22,133 nt of DNA from Acidobacteriota bacterium. GTDB lineage: Bacteria > Acidobacteriota > UBA6911 > RPQK01 > JADFOI01. The translations under genes and the position numbers were made by a program. The notes beneath the pieces were generated by a model that was given only the letters and a program-made list of their open reading frames with translations, made no database searches and was not told where the DNA came from. The stretch's first letter is position 1, and the number at the start of each line of letters is the position of its first letter. Where the stretch lies: positions 1 to 22,133 of the forward strand of contig JAUXKG010000002.1 of assembly GCA_030624355.1 (NCBI GenBank), given 5' to 3'. This document shows, piece by piece, positions 1-8,701 of the stretch.

Positions 1-998
1 ATGCCGTAGCTGGTTTGCAGCGCTGCTCTCGAGAGTCCAAAGGGGCTATAAGCACTATAGAAAACTTCCATGCTGCCGGCTCGAATCGGCTCGGAGGTAT
101 TGATGACACATCTCAGAGATGACAGGTCCAACTCGTGGCGTTCCTCCACGGGTACACGGCGGGCCATGAATTGGAAGGCGAAGTTGGGAAGCCAGCTGAG
201 AGTGCATTTAAATTTGGTGGCCAGATGTAAAAAGGAGCCAGGTCGAAGGACCCAGTCGGCAGGTGATTGCATGACGATGCGCAAATGGCATACCAACGGG
301 AGGACAAAGCAGGCGATCAAGCCCATGTCATGATAGAGCGGGAGCCAGCTGACGATACGGTCATCTGGTCTAACCTGGAGTGCAGTGACCTGATGCTCTA
401 GCTGGTTGAGAACAGTCCGATGGGGTAGTGCCACCCCTTTTTGAAGCCCTGTAGTGCCAGCTGAGTGCTGAAGAAAAGCCACATCGCCAGGACGAGGATC
501 GGCATGAACTGACATCTCGCTCGTTTGGTCACAGATTTGCTCGCCTAACTGGACAATAGAAGTGTTCCTATCTTGGGAAATGTAATTCTGGAATCTGGCA
601 GGAAAAGCTTCATCTACCACGATCATGTCAGCCCCGATGTTGCTGGTCACACCGCTCAATCCCCGTTGGTATTTCTCTGCATCTACCTTAAAGTTGGGAT
701 AGGCCAGGATAGTAGGTATGGCACCGACCATCATCGCTCCGACGAAACCGGCCATTAGAGGTATGCCCTGAGGCAAGATGAGCACAATGGGAGCGCGGGA
801 TTGAAGGCCTCGACTTTGGTAGAAAAGGGCAAATTTTTCAGCGAGGTCCAGGAACTGGCCGAAAGTGAAGATCTCATACTCAAGGTTCTGGTCGGGATGG
901 TGCATCGTAACGAATGGTTGATCTCGAGGCGCTTCAGAAAAGGAATCGATCAGAGTTTCGTACCCTTGAAGCCGATGTAATATGTCAGTTGTACCCAC
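1..998 (-). CDS. AMP-binding fatty-acid activating enzyme (FAAL-like), 3' end cut by window edge
   Basis: Partial adenylate-forming enzyme, 332 codons read from a GTG at 998 without a stop to the window start. It would activate a fatty acid as acyl-AMP and, if a true FAAL, pass it to an acyl carrier protein rather than CoA. Seen: the P-loop-like motif SAGTTGLQKGV at about residues 179-189 (usual form TSGTTGxPKGV), the FAAL-type motif SWLPLYHDMGL at 217-227, and a segment near 298-332 (VINTSEP...SYG) that matches the usual GAEPV...YG adenylate-binding region. An in-frame TGA lies two codons before the GTG, so this is the earliest possible start; no clear Shine-Dalgarno is seen. It lies 61 nt after the MBOAT gene on the same strand, which suggests co-transcription. 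The C-terminal domain and any following carrier-protein gene lie outside the window, so FAAL versus acyl-CoA ligase is not fully settled. Confidence 0.88.
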   Translation of the reverse strand, partial: MGTTDILHRLQGYETLIDSFSEAPRDQPFVTMHHPDQNLEYEIFTFGQFLDLAEKFALFYQSRGLQSRAPIVLILPQGIPLMAGFVGAMMVGAIPTILAYPNFKVDAEKYQRGLSGVTSNIGADMIVVDEAFPARFQNYISQDRNTSIVQLGEQICDQTSEMSVHADPRPGDVAFLQHSAGTTGLQKGVALPHRTVLNQLEHQVTALQVRPDDRIVSWLPLYHDMGLIACFVLPLVCHLRIVMQSPADWVLRPGSFLHLATKFKCTLSWLPNFAFQFMARRVPVEERHELDLSSLRCVINTSEPIRAGSMEVFYSAYSPFGLSRAALQTSYG

Positions 999-1059
999 CG
1001 GTCATAAATTAGCATATGTTTGTGTCGGTCCAAAGTTCCATTCAAGGGGTTGTCATTTG

Positions 1060-2481
1060 CTAGAACTGGACGTAGACGAAAGGAGACGTTTCCTCGCTCC
1101 AGATGAGTACCCAAAGTATGACCGTGGCCCAGTAAACAGGTGAGAGCAACCAGACAAGCTTTCCAGCAAGCGGTTGAGACTGTAGATGATTCAGCAGATT
1201 CCGTGTTGCTATGTAAGCGAAATAGCCAACAACGGCTAGACTGACCAGCAGATAAAAATCGAACTCCATGGTGGTGATGGTGTAGGCCTGGGGAGAGAGA
1301 AGCGTTCGGAACATTGCCAAAGCCTGGCTCAAACTGTTGGACCGAAAGAGCAGCCAACCAAGGGAAATAAAGAGAAAGGTCAAGCTCCATGACAGAGAGT
1401 CTTTTAACCATGAAGGAAGGTGCAGATAAGGGAACCATCTGCGTTCATGGCTCTGCAGAAGCCGGTGTGCGGTCAGCAAGAGGCCTTGGTAAAGTCCCCA
1501 AACGAAAAAAGTAGCCCCGGCACCGTGCCAGACGCCGAAAGCAATCATGGAGATGATCAGAGCACAGCTGCGCCAGCTCAGCCCGCTGCCCAGAAAAGCC
1601 AGCGGGAAAAACAGGTAATCGCGAATCCAGGATGACAGCGACATGTGCCACCGAGTCCAAAATTCAGAGGGTGTTCGTGACAGATAGGGGTCGTTGAAAT
1701 TTTCACGCAGGCGTATACCAAAAAGGCGGGCAGAACCAATGGCCACATGTGAGTACCCGGCGAAGTCAAAAAACATTTGAAAGCCAAACCCAAAAGCTAA
1801 GAACCAGACATCGACTGCTCCCCAGCCAGTGGAGGCCTGGTCAAAACCTGCTGTGACACCCTCACCGGCACGAATACCCTGGGCGAGGGTATCTGCCAAG
1901 ACAATCTTCATAAATAGACCAGAGAAAATGCGACGAACACCAATCAACAAGTCTTCCCGGGATGGACGGGATAGCTCGCGAAACTGGGGCAGCATCTCGG
2001 GCAACCGGCAAATGGGACCGGAAAGAATGTAGGGCCAGAAGGCCATGTAGAGCAGGAACTCCACGAGGTTCGGCTGCTCCTCATAACCCCGATAGACATC
2101 GATGAGATAGCTTATTGCTTGAAAGGTATAAAAAGAGATCCCTATTGGGATCAAGACACCGGTAAGTTCTCCCTGGGTCTCTGCCAGCAATAGATGAGCA
2201 AACGCATGGGTGTATTTGAAGGAAGCAAGAAACCCCACATTGGCTAATATTCCGGCCCACAGTACAGGAGCCGTGGGGTGACGCCGTAAGATGCGCCCCC
2301 AGCCATGATTGAAGACCGAAGAGGTGAGTAAAAGCAAAAGGAAGGGAGAAGACCAGGTCGCATAGAAAAGATAGCTGGCCGCAAGCAGTGCCATCCGGCG
2401 TGATCGAGGGCCATTCCACAGGGTCACCAGAACCAACAAGAAGGCTAAGAAGGCAAAATAAGAAAGGCTGTTGAACCTCAT
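1060..2481 (-). CDS. MBOAT family O-acyltransferase (AlgI/DltB-like)
   Basis: Polytopic membrane-bound O-acyltransferase, 473 aa, close to the usual length of AlgI-type proteins. The family moves acyl groups across or within the membrane onto hydroxyls of extracytoplasmic glycans, teichoic acids or proteins. Seen: many hydrophobic segments; the motif PSEFWTRWHMSLSSWIRDYL at 271-290 with conserved His279; and the signature GVWHGAGATFFVWG at 316-329 with the presumed catalytic His319. The start is the ATG at 2481; no strong ribosome site precedes it. It lies between a broken GT39 gene and the FAAL-like gene, all on the minus strand, so a simple reading is that the FAAL supplies an activated acyl chain and this enzyme transfers it to a surface sugar. 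The acceptor is not visible from sequence. Family confidence is high; the substrate is inference. Confidence 0.93.
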   Translation of the reverse strand: MRFNSLSYFAFLAFLLVLVTLWNGPRSRRMALLAASYLFYATWSSPFLLLLLTSSVFNHGWGRILRRHPTAPVLWAGILANVGFLASFKYTHAFAHLLLAETQGELTGVLIPIGISFYTFQAISYLIDVYRGYEEQPNLVEFLLYMAFWPYILSGPICRLPEMLPQFRELSRPSREDLLIGVRRIFSGLFMKIVLADTLAQGIRAGEGVTAGFDQASTGWGAVDVWFLAFGFGFQMFFDFAGYSHVAIGSARLFGIRLRENFNDPYLSRTPSEFWTRWHMSLSSWIRDYLFFPLAFLGSGLSWRSCALIISMIAFGVWHGAGATFFVWGLYQGLLLTAHRLLQSHERRWFPYLHLPSWLKDSLSWSLTFLFISLGWLLFRSNSLSQALAMFRTLLSPQAYTITTMEFDFYLLVSLAVVGYFAYIATRNLLNHLQSQPLAGKLVWLLSPVYWATVILWVLIWSEETSPFVYVQF

Positions 2482-2583
2482 ACCTAATAGCTATGCGTGA
2501 TTTGAGCAGGCTGTCTGCAAGCGAGACACAGACCTGGATATTTCGGCTTCTGCAACTATCTTCCCGGGCTAAATCGTTTCAGA

Positions 2584-4328
2584 TTAGGAGTCTGTCCGGG
2601 AACCAGGGAGTTTTCTTTCATAAACCAGAATTTCTAAGTCAGTGAGGCGAAAGGTGTCGAACTTCAATCTTTCCGTGTCAAACTGGATGCCATTGAACTG
2701 TGGTTTATTCCGGAACACTCTAACGATTTCATAATTATCCTTCTCCGACAGGTTCTCAAACAGACGTATTGTCTCTTCAGAGGGAGGGGCAATGGGCCAC
2801 CAGTCCTCCTGAGAGTAGGTGTATCCATCGGCTGTCAGTTCCAGATACTGGTCCAGGATCTCGGATGAGCCACTGGGCAAAAAGATGAATCGAGGGTAAC
2901 CGGGTTTCGAGTACGCTTGACCACTGAGCCTGTCCATTCCATCGTATTTTATGAACCCGAGTGAATTAGTTGTGATGTCGTGACCCAAGACAGCGACGGT
3001 TTCCTCGTCAACAGCGTTCTCTTCCATCCAACGGGCTATAACAAATCGGGGGTTCCTCTCCACCTCCAAGACATGGATGAATGCATATGTATATGTGGCG
3101 GAGTATAGCAAAGTCAGAAACAAAAGCCGAACCAGCAAGCGCCCGCGCATATTTCAAGTTAGCCTTCATCAAGAAGTCGATAAAGTAGGCGGCCAGTAGG
3201 CAGAGGAAGGGTAGTAGAGTCACGCTGAATCTGAGTTGATGGTAATGGATTATCTCCAGGAAGAGCCAGAAGGGAAGGACAGTGATTAAGAGGATCAGAA
3301 TCTTCCTGTCTCGTGTAAAACCCGCCAACACCATGCCCGATAAGCTGCAGAAGTATAGTGGCACTCCCAAAGCGGTCAGAAACACATTCACAAGGTAACT
3401 GGGAACCGATGCAGGTGGGGGAAACGTTCCGAACAAACCGTGATTGGCAGTCCAAGGCGAGTGCGTATCATAGGCTTCTACAAACAGTTCGAAATTTCGT
3501 AGAATAAATATGGCGACACAAAAAAAGACGACTACGGAAAACCGGCATAGGAAACGAACAGGTTTCTGGCCGCTGATCGACTGTTGGCTAGTAAGCTTCC
3601 CAGCCTTTTCCGAACTGAAAAGTTTGTGCTGGAATCGTCTGTTAGAAACAACCCCACTATAGGCAAGTGCAAGAACAACACTCCTAGGTATTTCGAAGAG
3701 AAACTCAAGCCAATGCAGGCGCCCAAGAAGAAGTACAGGTGCAATCTGTCGTGTTCTAGCAAATGAAAGAACACAACTGTGGCGAGCAAAATCCAAAAGG
3801 CAGACAGAGATTCTGGATTTGCCCAATGACTTTCTCTGGCAGCAGCCATTGAGACGCACAAAAAGGCGGGGGCTATCAAAGCCATCCGGTGATTCCACTT
3901 CTTGGCTAAAAAGTATAGAGCCAAAATCGAGGCCAAGCTTGCGGCAATGGAAATACTTCGAGCGATCAAGTAGAGGTGAGGAGTGCCGGACCAATTCGTC
4001 AGCCATGCGACAGGTACAGCTAACAGTGCTTGAACTGGCGGATAGCGCAGGGTTCCAAGCTCAAACAGACCGCCCTCCAGAACGCCTCGAATTTGACTGA
4101 TCATGATCACTTCATCTGGATAGAGGCCTTCCATATGACGACCCAGATAGGGATGCATTTCCGGGATGCCCAGGTGATGTTGAGCGCCCTAAGACAAAAA
4201 CCCAGAATAAGGATGCCGACCAGCACCGCAAGGCTGAACCAGCGGGTGAAACCTGGTTGCTGCATCACACTGTTGGCTTTGGCGAATGGTCGGAAGATTT
4301 TCTTCTCCAATGCAGCATTGTAAACCAT
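2584..4328 (-). pseudogene. GT39-type (ArnT/PMT-like) membrane glycosyltransferase, split by three frameshifts
   Basis: Four consecutive minus-strand frames join into one GT-C glycosyltransferase of about 581 aa. Frame changes: near 4169-4171 (adding one G to a GGG restores TWGIPEMHPYLGRHME), near 3538-3541 (adding one T to TTTT restores SYAGFSVVVFF), and near 3142-3144 (removing one G from GGG restores KYARRLLVRLL). With these repairs the protein has an N-terminal membrane anchor and a GLYPDEV motif whose Asp-Glu pair is the expected GT-C catalytic site. It then has RYPP, about ten hydrophobic helices and a soluble C-terminal domain from about 3060 down to 2584. Family members use polyprenyl-phosphate sugars on the outer face of the inner membrane. 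The start is ATG 4328; an internal ATG at 4265 is an alternative. All three changes fall in short homopolymers, so base-calling error cannot be excluded, but all other genes of the window are unbroken. Confidence 0.85.
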
Positions 4329-4621
4329 TTTAATTACATGTGTTACAGTCAGTAAACGGCAATCAAAAAACAGGGCGTCGATGAGTTATGAGTGGTTCCC
4401 CAACATCCGCTTATACCATGTAAAGCTGTCTGTTCTCATTCGGTTCGAGATGGAAAACCCAGCAGAAAATGATCTATCCATTCTCCATTTCAGACAGGGG
4501 ACACGGCTATGCTTTTTCTAAAGCTCGGGCATGCGTCAAGGTAGACGGAGGAGAAGAGAGACCGTTGGCTGGGTTGATTGACCGTCCAGCTCTCATCAGT
4601 ACATTCTGAGGGTTCAGAATC
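4329..4621. other. Intergenic region between two divergent GT39-type genes
   Basis: 293 bases with no convincing coding frame. It separates the minus-strand broken glycosyltransferase from the plus-strand intact one, so it should hold two divergent promoters. I could not single out a convincing -35/-10 pair on either strand. A GAGGG at 4608-4612 stands 9 nt before the GTG at 4622 and is a plausible ribosome site for the plus-strand gene. No RNA gene or repeat was recognised. Confidence 0.5.
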
Positions 4622-6268
4622 GTGAGTTCAGGAACAGCAATGTTGGAAGGAAAGCAAGAGAAGTTTATTGTCCTCATTCTCTTGACAGCTTTTCTGTTTC
4701 AAGGAGGCACAGCCCTTCTGCACATGTCGTCTACAGGTGACGAAACCCATTACTTAGGCGTGGGAATGTATCTCATGAAGAACCGCCAGTGGGCTGTTCT
4801 GGCGGATTCTTTACTACATCCACCTCTTTCCTATTATCTGCACAGTCTGCCTTTGTTTATCACTGGCATCGACGGTCGAGTGTTCGAAATTCCCGATATG
4901 AATGAGCGGGGACGCACAATAATGGCCTCGTATCCTGATGATCGAGTGCTCATCCTGGCAAGGATACCCATACTTTTGATGGGTGCTTTGTTGGGACTGT
5001 TGGTTTATTGGTGGGTACGTCAAGTGTATGGCCCCTGGGCTGCGCTTTTAGCCTTCTGTCTTTATGTTTTCAACCCTGTATTGTTGAGTAATTCTTCTCT
5101 GATCACTCCCGATTTGTCTCTTGCCTTCTTTTCTGTCTTGACTTTCTACTGTGTGTGGAGATTTCTGGTCACGAAAAAGACCCACATGCTGGTAGCGACG
5201 GGAATCGCAATGGGGCTCTGCCTGTTAACCAAATACAGTGCTTTTCTGGTGGTGTTTTCTTTGCCCCTATTCATAGTCCTTCAACTCCGTTGTCGTGCGA
5301 AACAGGAGTCCCCAAAAGTGGCTCAGCTTCGCCCAAGTCATTTCGCGGTGATACTACTGATCGCTATTCTGGTGGCCAATTGCGGATATTTCTTTGTAGG
5401 GAGTTTTCAATTTCTTCATGGTGAGGTGTTCAAGAGCAAACTGTTTCAGGGGATCCAAAGCACAGGAGTCTTCGAATGGATTCCTTCACCACTTCCACGG
5501 GACTACGTCATCGGGCTGGATTGGCAGTACACGGTGGTAGAGGAAGGATTCAAGTACTTTCTACTGGGAGATATATCCGGCCAGGGTTGGTTTCATTATT
5601 ATTTTGTTTCATTTTTTATGAAGAGCCCGGTCGTGCTACTTCTTTTCTTGGGAGCTGCGATTTTCTTCAGCCTGAGGTACGGACAGGACAGACTGCAACT
5701 ACTCGTGCTAATTCCCATCCTGCTATTTCCTCTTTATTTCAGCGTGTTCAAGATCAGCCGTGGAATACGCTATTTGCTTCCGATCTATCCACTGCTGTTC
5801 GTATGGATCAGCCGGATGGCCGCTTGGAATCCGGAAAGAGTCATACGTCGTTTCAAATGGCTGTTCCTGGCTCTGCTGCTTTGTATTATTGCAGAATCCC
5901 TATGGGTTAGACCGCACTACCTTCCCTTTTTCAACGCAGCTGTTGGAGGTCCTTCAAGGGGACAGAATTATCTGTACGAGTCAGAGTTCGATTGGGGACA
6001 GGAGCTCAAAGGTCTTGCCGCTTATTTGCAGCAAAACAAAATCGATCGGATCAAGTTCGCGTATTTTGGGACAGCAGACCCAAGGCATTACGGCATCGAT
6101 TTCGAATATCTGCAGTGTTTTCCTTCTCAGCCGACTGGAGGACTGATCGCTATCAGTGCTACAGCCTTGCAGGCGTGGGGCTGTTTTGATTGGCTCAAAC
6201 AGTATGAGCCCGTAGACAAAGTCGGCTACACCATCTTCATCTACGATCTACCCCCAGTAGATGACTAG
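4622..6268 (+). CDS. GT39-type (PMT_2-like) membrane glycosyltransferase
   Basis: Intact GT-C glycosyltransferase, 548 aa. The family transfers sugars from polyprenyl-phosphate donors to lipids, glycans or proteins at the periplasmic face. Seen: a first membrane helix at about 14-32 followed by STGDETHYLG with the presumed catalytic Asp40-Glu41; LHPPLSYY at 65-72, the usual second family motif; about ten further hydrophobic segments; and a soluble C-terminal part with FDWGQELKGL and YFGTADPRHYGI, a tail pattern that in my recollection is shared by many bacterial GT39 proteins. Start: GTG 4622 with GAGGG 9 nt upstream. ATG 4640, preceded by AGGA at 4630-4633, is an equally possible start and would remove six residues. 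It is divergent from the broken GT39 gene and followed after 142 nt by a GT2 gene. Acceptor and sugar are unknown. Confidence 0.93.
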   Translation: MSSGTAMLEGKQEKFIVLILLTAFLFQGGTALLHMSSTGDETHYLGVGMYLMKNRQWAVLADSLLHPPLSYYLHSLPLFITGIDGRVFEIPDMNERGRTIMASYPDDRVLILARIPILLMGALLGLLVYWWVRQVYGPWAALLAFCLYVFNPVLLSNSSLITPDLSLAFFSVLTFYCVWRFLVTKKTHMLVATGIAMGLCLLTKYSAFLVVFSLPLFIVLQLRCRAKQESPKVAQLRPSHFAVILLIAILVANCGYFFVGSFQFLHGEVFKSKLFQGIQSTGVFEWIPSPLPRDYVIGLDWQYTVVEEGFKYFLLGDISGQGWFHYYFVSFFMKSPVVLLLFLGAAIFFSLRYGQDRLQLLVLIPILLFPLYFSVFKISRGIRYLLPIYPLLFVWISRMAAWNPERVIRRFKWLFLALLLCIIAESLWVRPHYLPFFNAAVGGPSRGQNYLYESEFDWGQELKGLAAYLQQNKIDRIKFAYFGTADPRHYGIDFEYLQCFPSQPTGGLIAISATALQAWGCFDWLKQYEPVDKVGYTIFIYDLPPVDD

Positions 6269-6399
6269 CCGGGATTATGCCTTAACCTAGATGCTGGCTG
6301 CTCAGCAGGAACGATATTGAGCTTCCGTGGTTGGAAAAACGGCAGGTCAGGTAATATCCTATGTCACTCTTCACAACCAGGCTGTTTTGATGGTCGTTT

Positions 6400-6404
6400 G
6401 GAGG
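6400..6404 (+). promoter_or_regulatory. Shine-Dalgarno site deciding the GT2 start
   Basis: GGAGG six bases before ATG 6411. The frame is open further upstream to a GTG at 6327, but that codon has no such site, so 6411 is chosen as the start. Confidence 0.75.
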
Positions 6405-6410
6405 AACTCA

Positions 6411-7484
6411 ATGGAAGCTGTCAGATCAGAGTCAAACCGTGGATTGGCAGAATCCTATCCACTCTCAATAGTCATTCCAGTCCGTCGAGCTGCCGGCCAG
6501 TTGAAGCGCTGTCTGGAAGCTTTGCTTGACAACGATTTGACGAATGTTGAGATTTTAGTTGTCGATGATGCTTCGGATGATTCCACGGCCCAAGTCGCCA
6601 CAGAATTGTCTCAGAGACTGACCGGCTTGAATGTCAGCATGGATTGTCTGAGTCTCAAGCAGCAGTTGGGACCGGCCGGAGCCCGCAACGAGGGGTTCAA
6701 GCGAACCACACATCCCCATACTCTGTTCCTGGATGCTGACATTGTTGTTCCGAAGCAGACCCTCACGTGGATTCGAGAGACGCTGGATCTCTACTCCCAT
6801 CGCGAAGATGTTGCGGGAGTCTTGGGTTGCTATTCGGAGACTCTGCCCTGGGACGAGTTTTTGACCAACTTCAAGAATCTCTGTGTCTGTTTTCTTTATG
6901 CAAAAACTGACACGCTCAGCCCCTATGTCCACACTCCTATCTTTTGCGTGAGAAGAGCGATTCTGGAGCAGGTAGGGGGATTTGATCCTGGGTTGGCCAC
7001 AGGGGAGGATTTCAGGCTGGGAATTGTCCTGGGATCCCGGGGCTACCGGTTCGTTATTGATCGGAGGATCAAGGGCATCCATCTGAAAAGGTACAATCTC
7101 ACCAGCGTTGTTTATGAAGATTGGCGGCGTGTCAGAGACCTGCGTTCTATTCCTTTGAGCAGCGAAGAAGAAAAGTGGTTCGCTTTTCAGGCTCATCGCC
7201 CCAATCGTCTTCTCTCGCTGTTGCTGCCCGGCCCTGTTCTGATCTTCGGTGCACTTGGATTGGTGAACTGGATATCTGGCAATATTGCCTGGTTGCTGCT
7301 GGGGGTGTTCTATCTGTGTAACCTGTCCTTTCTGCGCTACTGTACCCATCGCAAAGGATGGAGCTTCACTCTGAAGGTGGCGGTGTTTCTTTTTATCGAG
7401 ATGTTGTGGGCAGAAGCTGCTCTATTAGCGTCTGTTGTTGCGGGTCAAAGGGAGAACAAAAAAGACAATAGGGAGCCGCTTTAG
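6411..7484 (+). CDS. Family 2 glycosyltransferase with C-terminal membrane segments
   Basis: GT-A fold glycosyltransferase, 357 aa from ATG 6411. Residues 16-24 (YPLSIVIPV) start the nucleotide-binding fold; VDDASDD at 51-57 and FLDAD at 106-110 give the acidic residues that bind the metal and nucleotide sugar; GEDFRLG further on fits the ED motif next to the catalytic base. After about residue 265 come hydrophobic stretches (LLSLLLPGPVLIFGALGLV, then NIAWLLLGVFYLC, then a helix around FLFIEMLWAEAALL) that should anchor the enzyme at the inner membrane with the active site in the cytoplasm. A likely role is to make a lipid-linked sugar, for example a polyprenyl-phosphate donor for the neighbouring GT39 enzymes, though acceptor choice cannot be read from sequence. 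Its TAG (7482-7484) interlocks with the TAA of the convergent radical SAM gene. A longer form starting at GTG 6327 is possible but less likely. Confidence 0.92.
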   Translation: MEAVRSESNRGLAESYPLSIVIPVRRAAGQLKRCLEALLDNDLTNVEILVVDDASDDSTAQVATELSQRLTGLNVSMDCLSLKQQLGPAGARNEGFKRTTHPHTLFLDADIVVPKQTLTWIRETLDLYSHREDVAGVLGCYSETLPWDEFLTNFKNLCVCFLYAKTDTLSPYVHTPIFCVRRAILEQVGGFDPGLATGEDFRLGIVLGSRGYRFVIDRRIKGIHLKRYNLTSVVYEDWRRVRDLRSIPLSSEEEKWFAFQAHRPNRLLSLLLPGPVLIFGALGLVNWISGNIAWLLLGVFYLCNLSFLRYCTHRKGWSFTLKVAVFLFIEMLWAEAALLASVVAGQRENKKDNREPL

Positions 7485-8554
7485 ATGGAGTTTTTCAGGA
7501 TGCGCAGAGCCCTTCCCGGATTGAAGAGAGAATTGATGCTCATGGCGCATTCGTAGGTACACTGACAGCCCAACTGTTTTTGGTAGCGCCTGCCCTGTTC
7601 TGCCAGTTTGGCTTGCCATAGACGGCCAAAATCACACTCGAAGTCACGCACATTGCCCATACTCTTGTCGAGTGTCTCGCAGACATAGACTTCTCCCGTT
7701 TCGCTCAGAATACCGATCAATTCGCCTGCATAACAGGGAGAGATACGCTGGCTTGCTTTTGCCGCCTCACCAATCAGACGATAGGTTTCCTCTTCCTTTG
7801 CAATTTGCAGACGATCCATCCAGTTATCCGTCAACCGATGAGAGTGGCGATACTCAATGACGCGATTAGAGAAGGCCTGATACTGATCCAGATCCACTTC
7901 CTTGAGGGAGGGGTCGATCGGATTACCGCGCACCAGAGTGATGGTGATCGCGTCAGGCTCAAGCTTTTCCTCAACATAGCGATAAAATTCATCCAGACGG
8001 TTCTGATTGGCGGAAGAGACAGTCAGGGCAACTCCCACTGAAAGGTTGGGGAAGGAGGGCTTGAGCTTCTTCAACTCTGCCAGGGTTTCCAGAGCGCGCT
8101 GAAAGCTCTTGGGATTCTGACGAATCTGGTTGTGAATATCTTCGGGGCCGTCCAGCGACACACCTGTGCAGACACGGGCCTGTTGTACTTGTTGCAACAG
8201 TTGTTCAACTCGGAGAACGGTACGCTCCACAAGAAGTCCGTTGGATGGGATTTGAATGTTGCGGACGTGTGAGTTTCGTTCAAAGGCCGCTGCGATGTCG
8301 GGCAGGTCTTCCCTAAGATAGGGTTCGCCTCCAGTCAGTGAAACGGTCAGAAGATTGGGAAGACTGCGACTGATGTCTTCAATTTCAGCCAATTTCAGCT
8401 CATTTTTCTTCTTGTTTAATTCCTCCCAGTAAAAGCAATGTGTGCACAGCAGGTTACAGCGTGAGGTGACAAAGAAGATCAGACTGACCGGGAGTCCTCC
8501 TTTGAAGGCAAGGCGACTGGCGATTTGGAGATCTCGAACCGTGCGATCAAACAT
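7481..8554 (-). CDS. Radical SAM protein with SPASM-like C-terminal cysteines
   Basis: Radical S-adenosylmethionine enzyme, 357 aa from ATG 8554. The core motif is CNLLCTHC (Cys33, Cys37, Cys40), which binds the SAM-cleaving 4Fe-4S cluster; TGGEPYLRED at 74-83 is the SAM-contacting GGEP motif. The C-terminal part has six cysteines at about 274, 292, 307, 330, 332 and 336, the last three as CQCTYEC, resembling a SPASM/Twitch domain that holds auxiliary clusters. SPASM proteins often modify peptides, but others act on sugars and cofactors. No small precursor-peptide gene was seen next to it. The 3' end overlaps the GT2 gene by four bases, tail to tail. A TTG at 8578 would add eight residues; neither start has a clear ribosome site. 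Family is certain, substrate unknown. Confidence 0.9.
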   Translation of the reverse strand: MFDRTVRDLQIASRLAFKGGLPVSLIFFVTSRCNLLCTHCFYWEELNKKKNELKLAEIEDISRSLPNLLTVSLTGGEPYLREDLPDIAAAFERNSHVRNIQIPSNGLLVERTVLRVEQLLQQVQQARVCTGVSLDGPEDIHNQIRQNPKSFQRALETLAELKKLKPSFPNLSVGVALTVSSANQNRLDEFYRYVEEKLEPDAITITLVRGNPIDPSLKEVDLDQYQAFSNRVIEYRHSHRLTDNWMDRLQIAKEEETYRLIGEAAKASQRISPCYAGELIGILSETGEVYVCETLDKSMGNVRDFECDFGRLWQAKLAEQGRRYQKQLGCQCTYECAMSINSLFNPGRALRILKNSI

Positions 8555-8701
8555 CAAACTTATGGTAGCACGCAGCAATCCAAAGGCTCAAACCAGGGAG
8601 TCAGAGAGGACTTGAACACGACGATAGAACACCAGGTTTAGGGAAGCGCGAACCATCGGCTACTGGAATGGGGCCTGGTTCTGTCGGGAAACGCCTATGG
8701 G

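Noticed and set aside
70..758. Plus-strand open frames of 61-87 codons over 70-333 and 573-758
   Set aside because: They lie opposite the minus-strand AMP-binding gene, have no recognisable motif and read as antisense shadows.
950..1438. Minus-strand frame of 162 codons overlapping the MBOAT gene
   Set aside because: It is an out-of-frame shadow of the MBOAT gene, which has full family motifs.
6327..6410. GTG start giving a 28-residue longer GT2 protein
   Set aside because: No ribosome site at 6327, whereas GGAGG stands six bases before ATG 6411.
6555..7349. 264-codon minus-strand frame opposite the GT2 gene
   Set aside because: Long but antisense to a protein with clear catalytic motifs; its translation is rich in Gln/Asn/Arg with no domain.
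8579..8701. Possible hairpin between the desaturase and radical SAM genes
   Set aside because: Only a 6-bp stem with a long loop and no T-run; not a convincing terminator.
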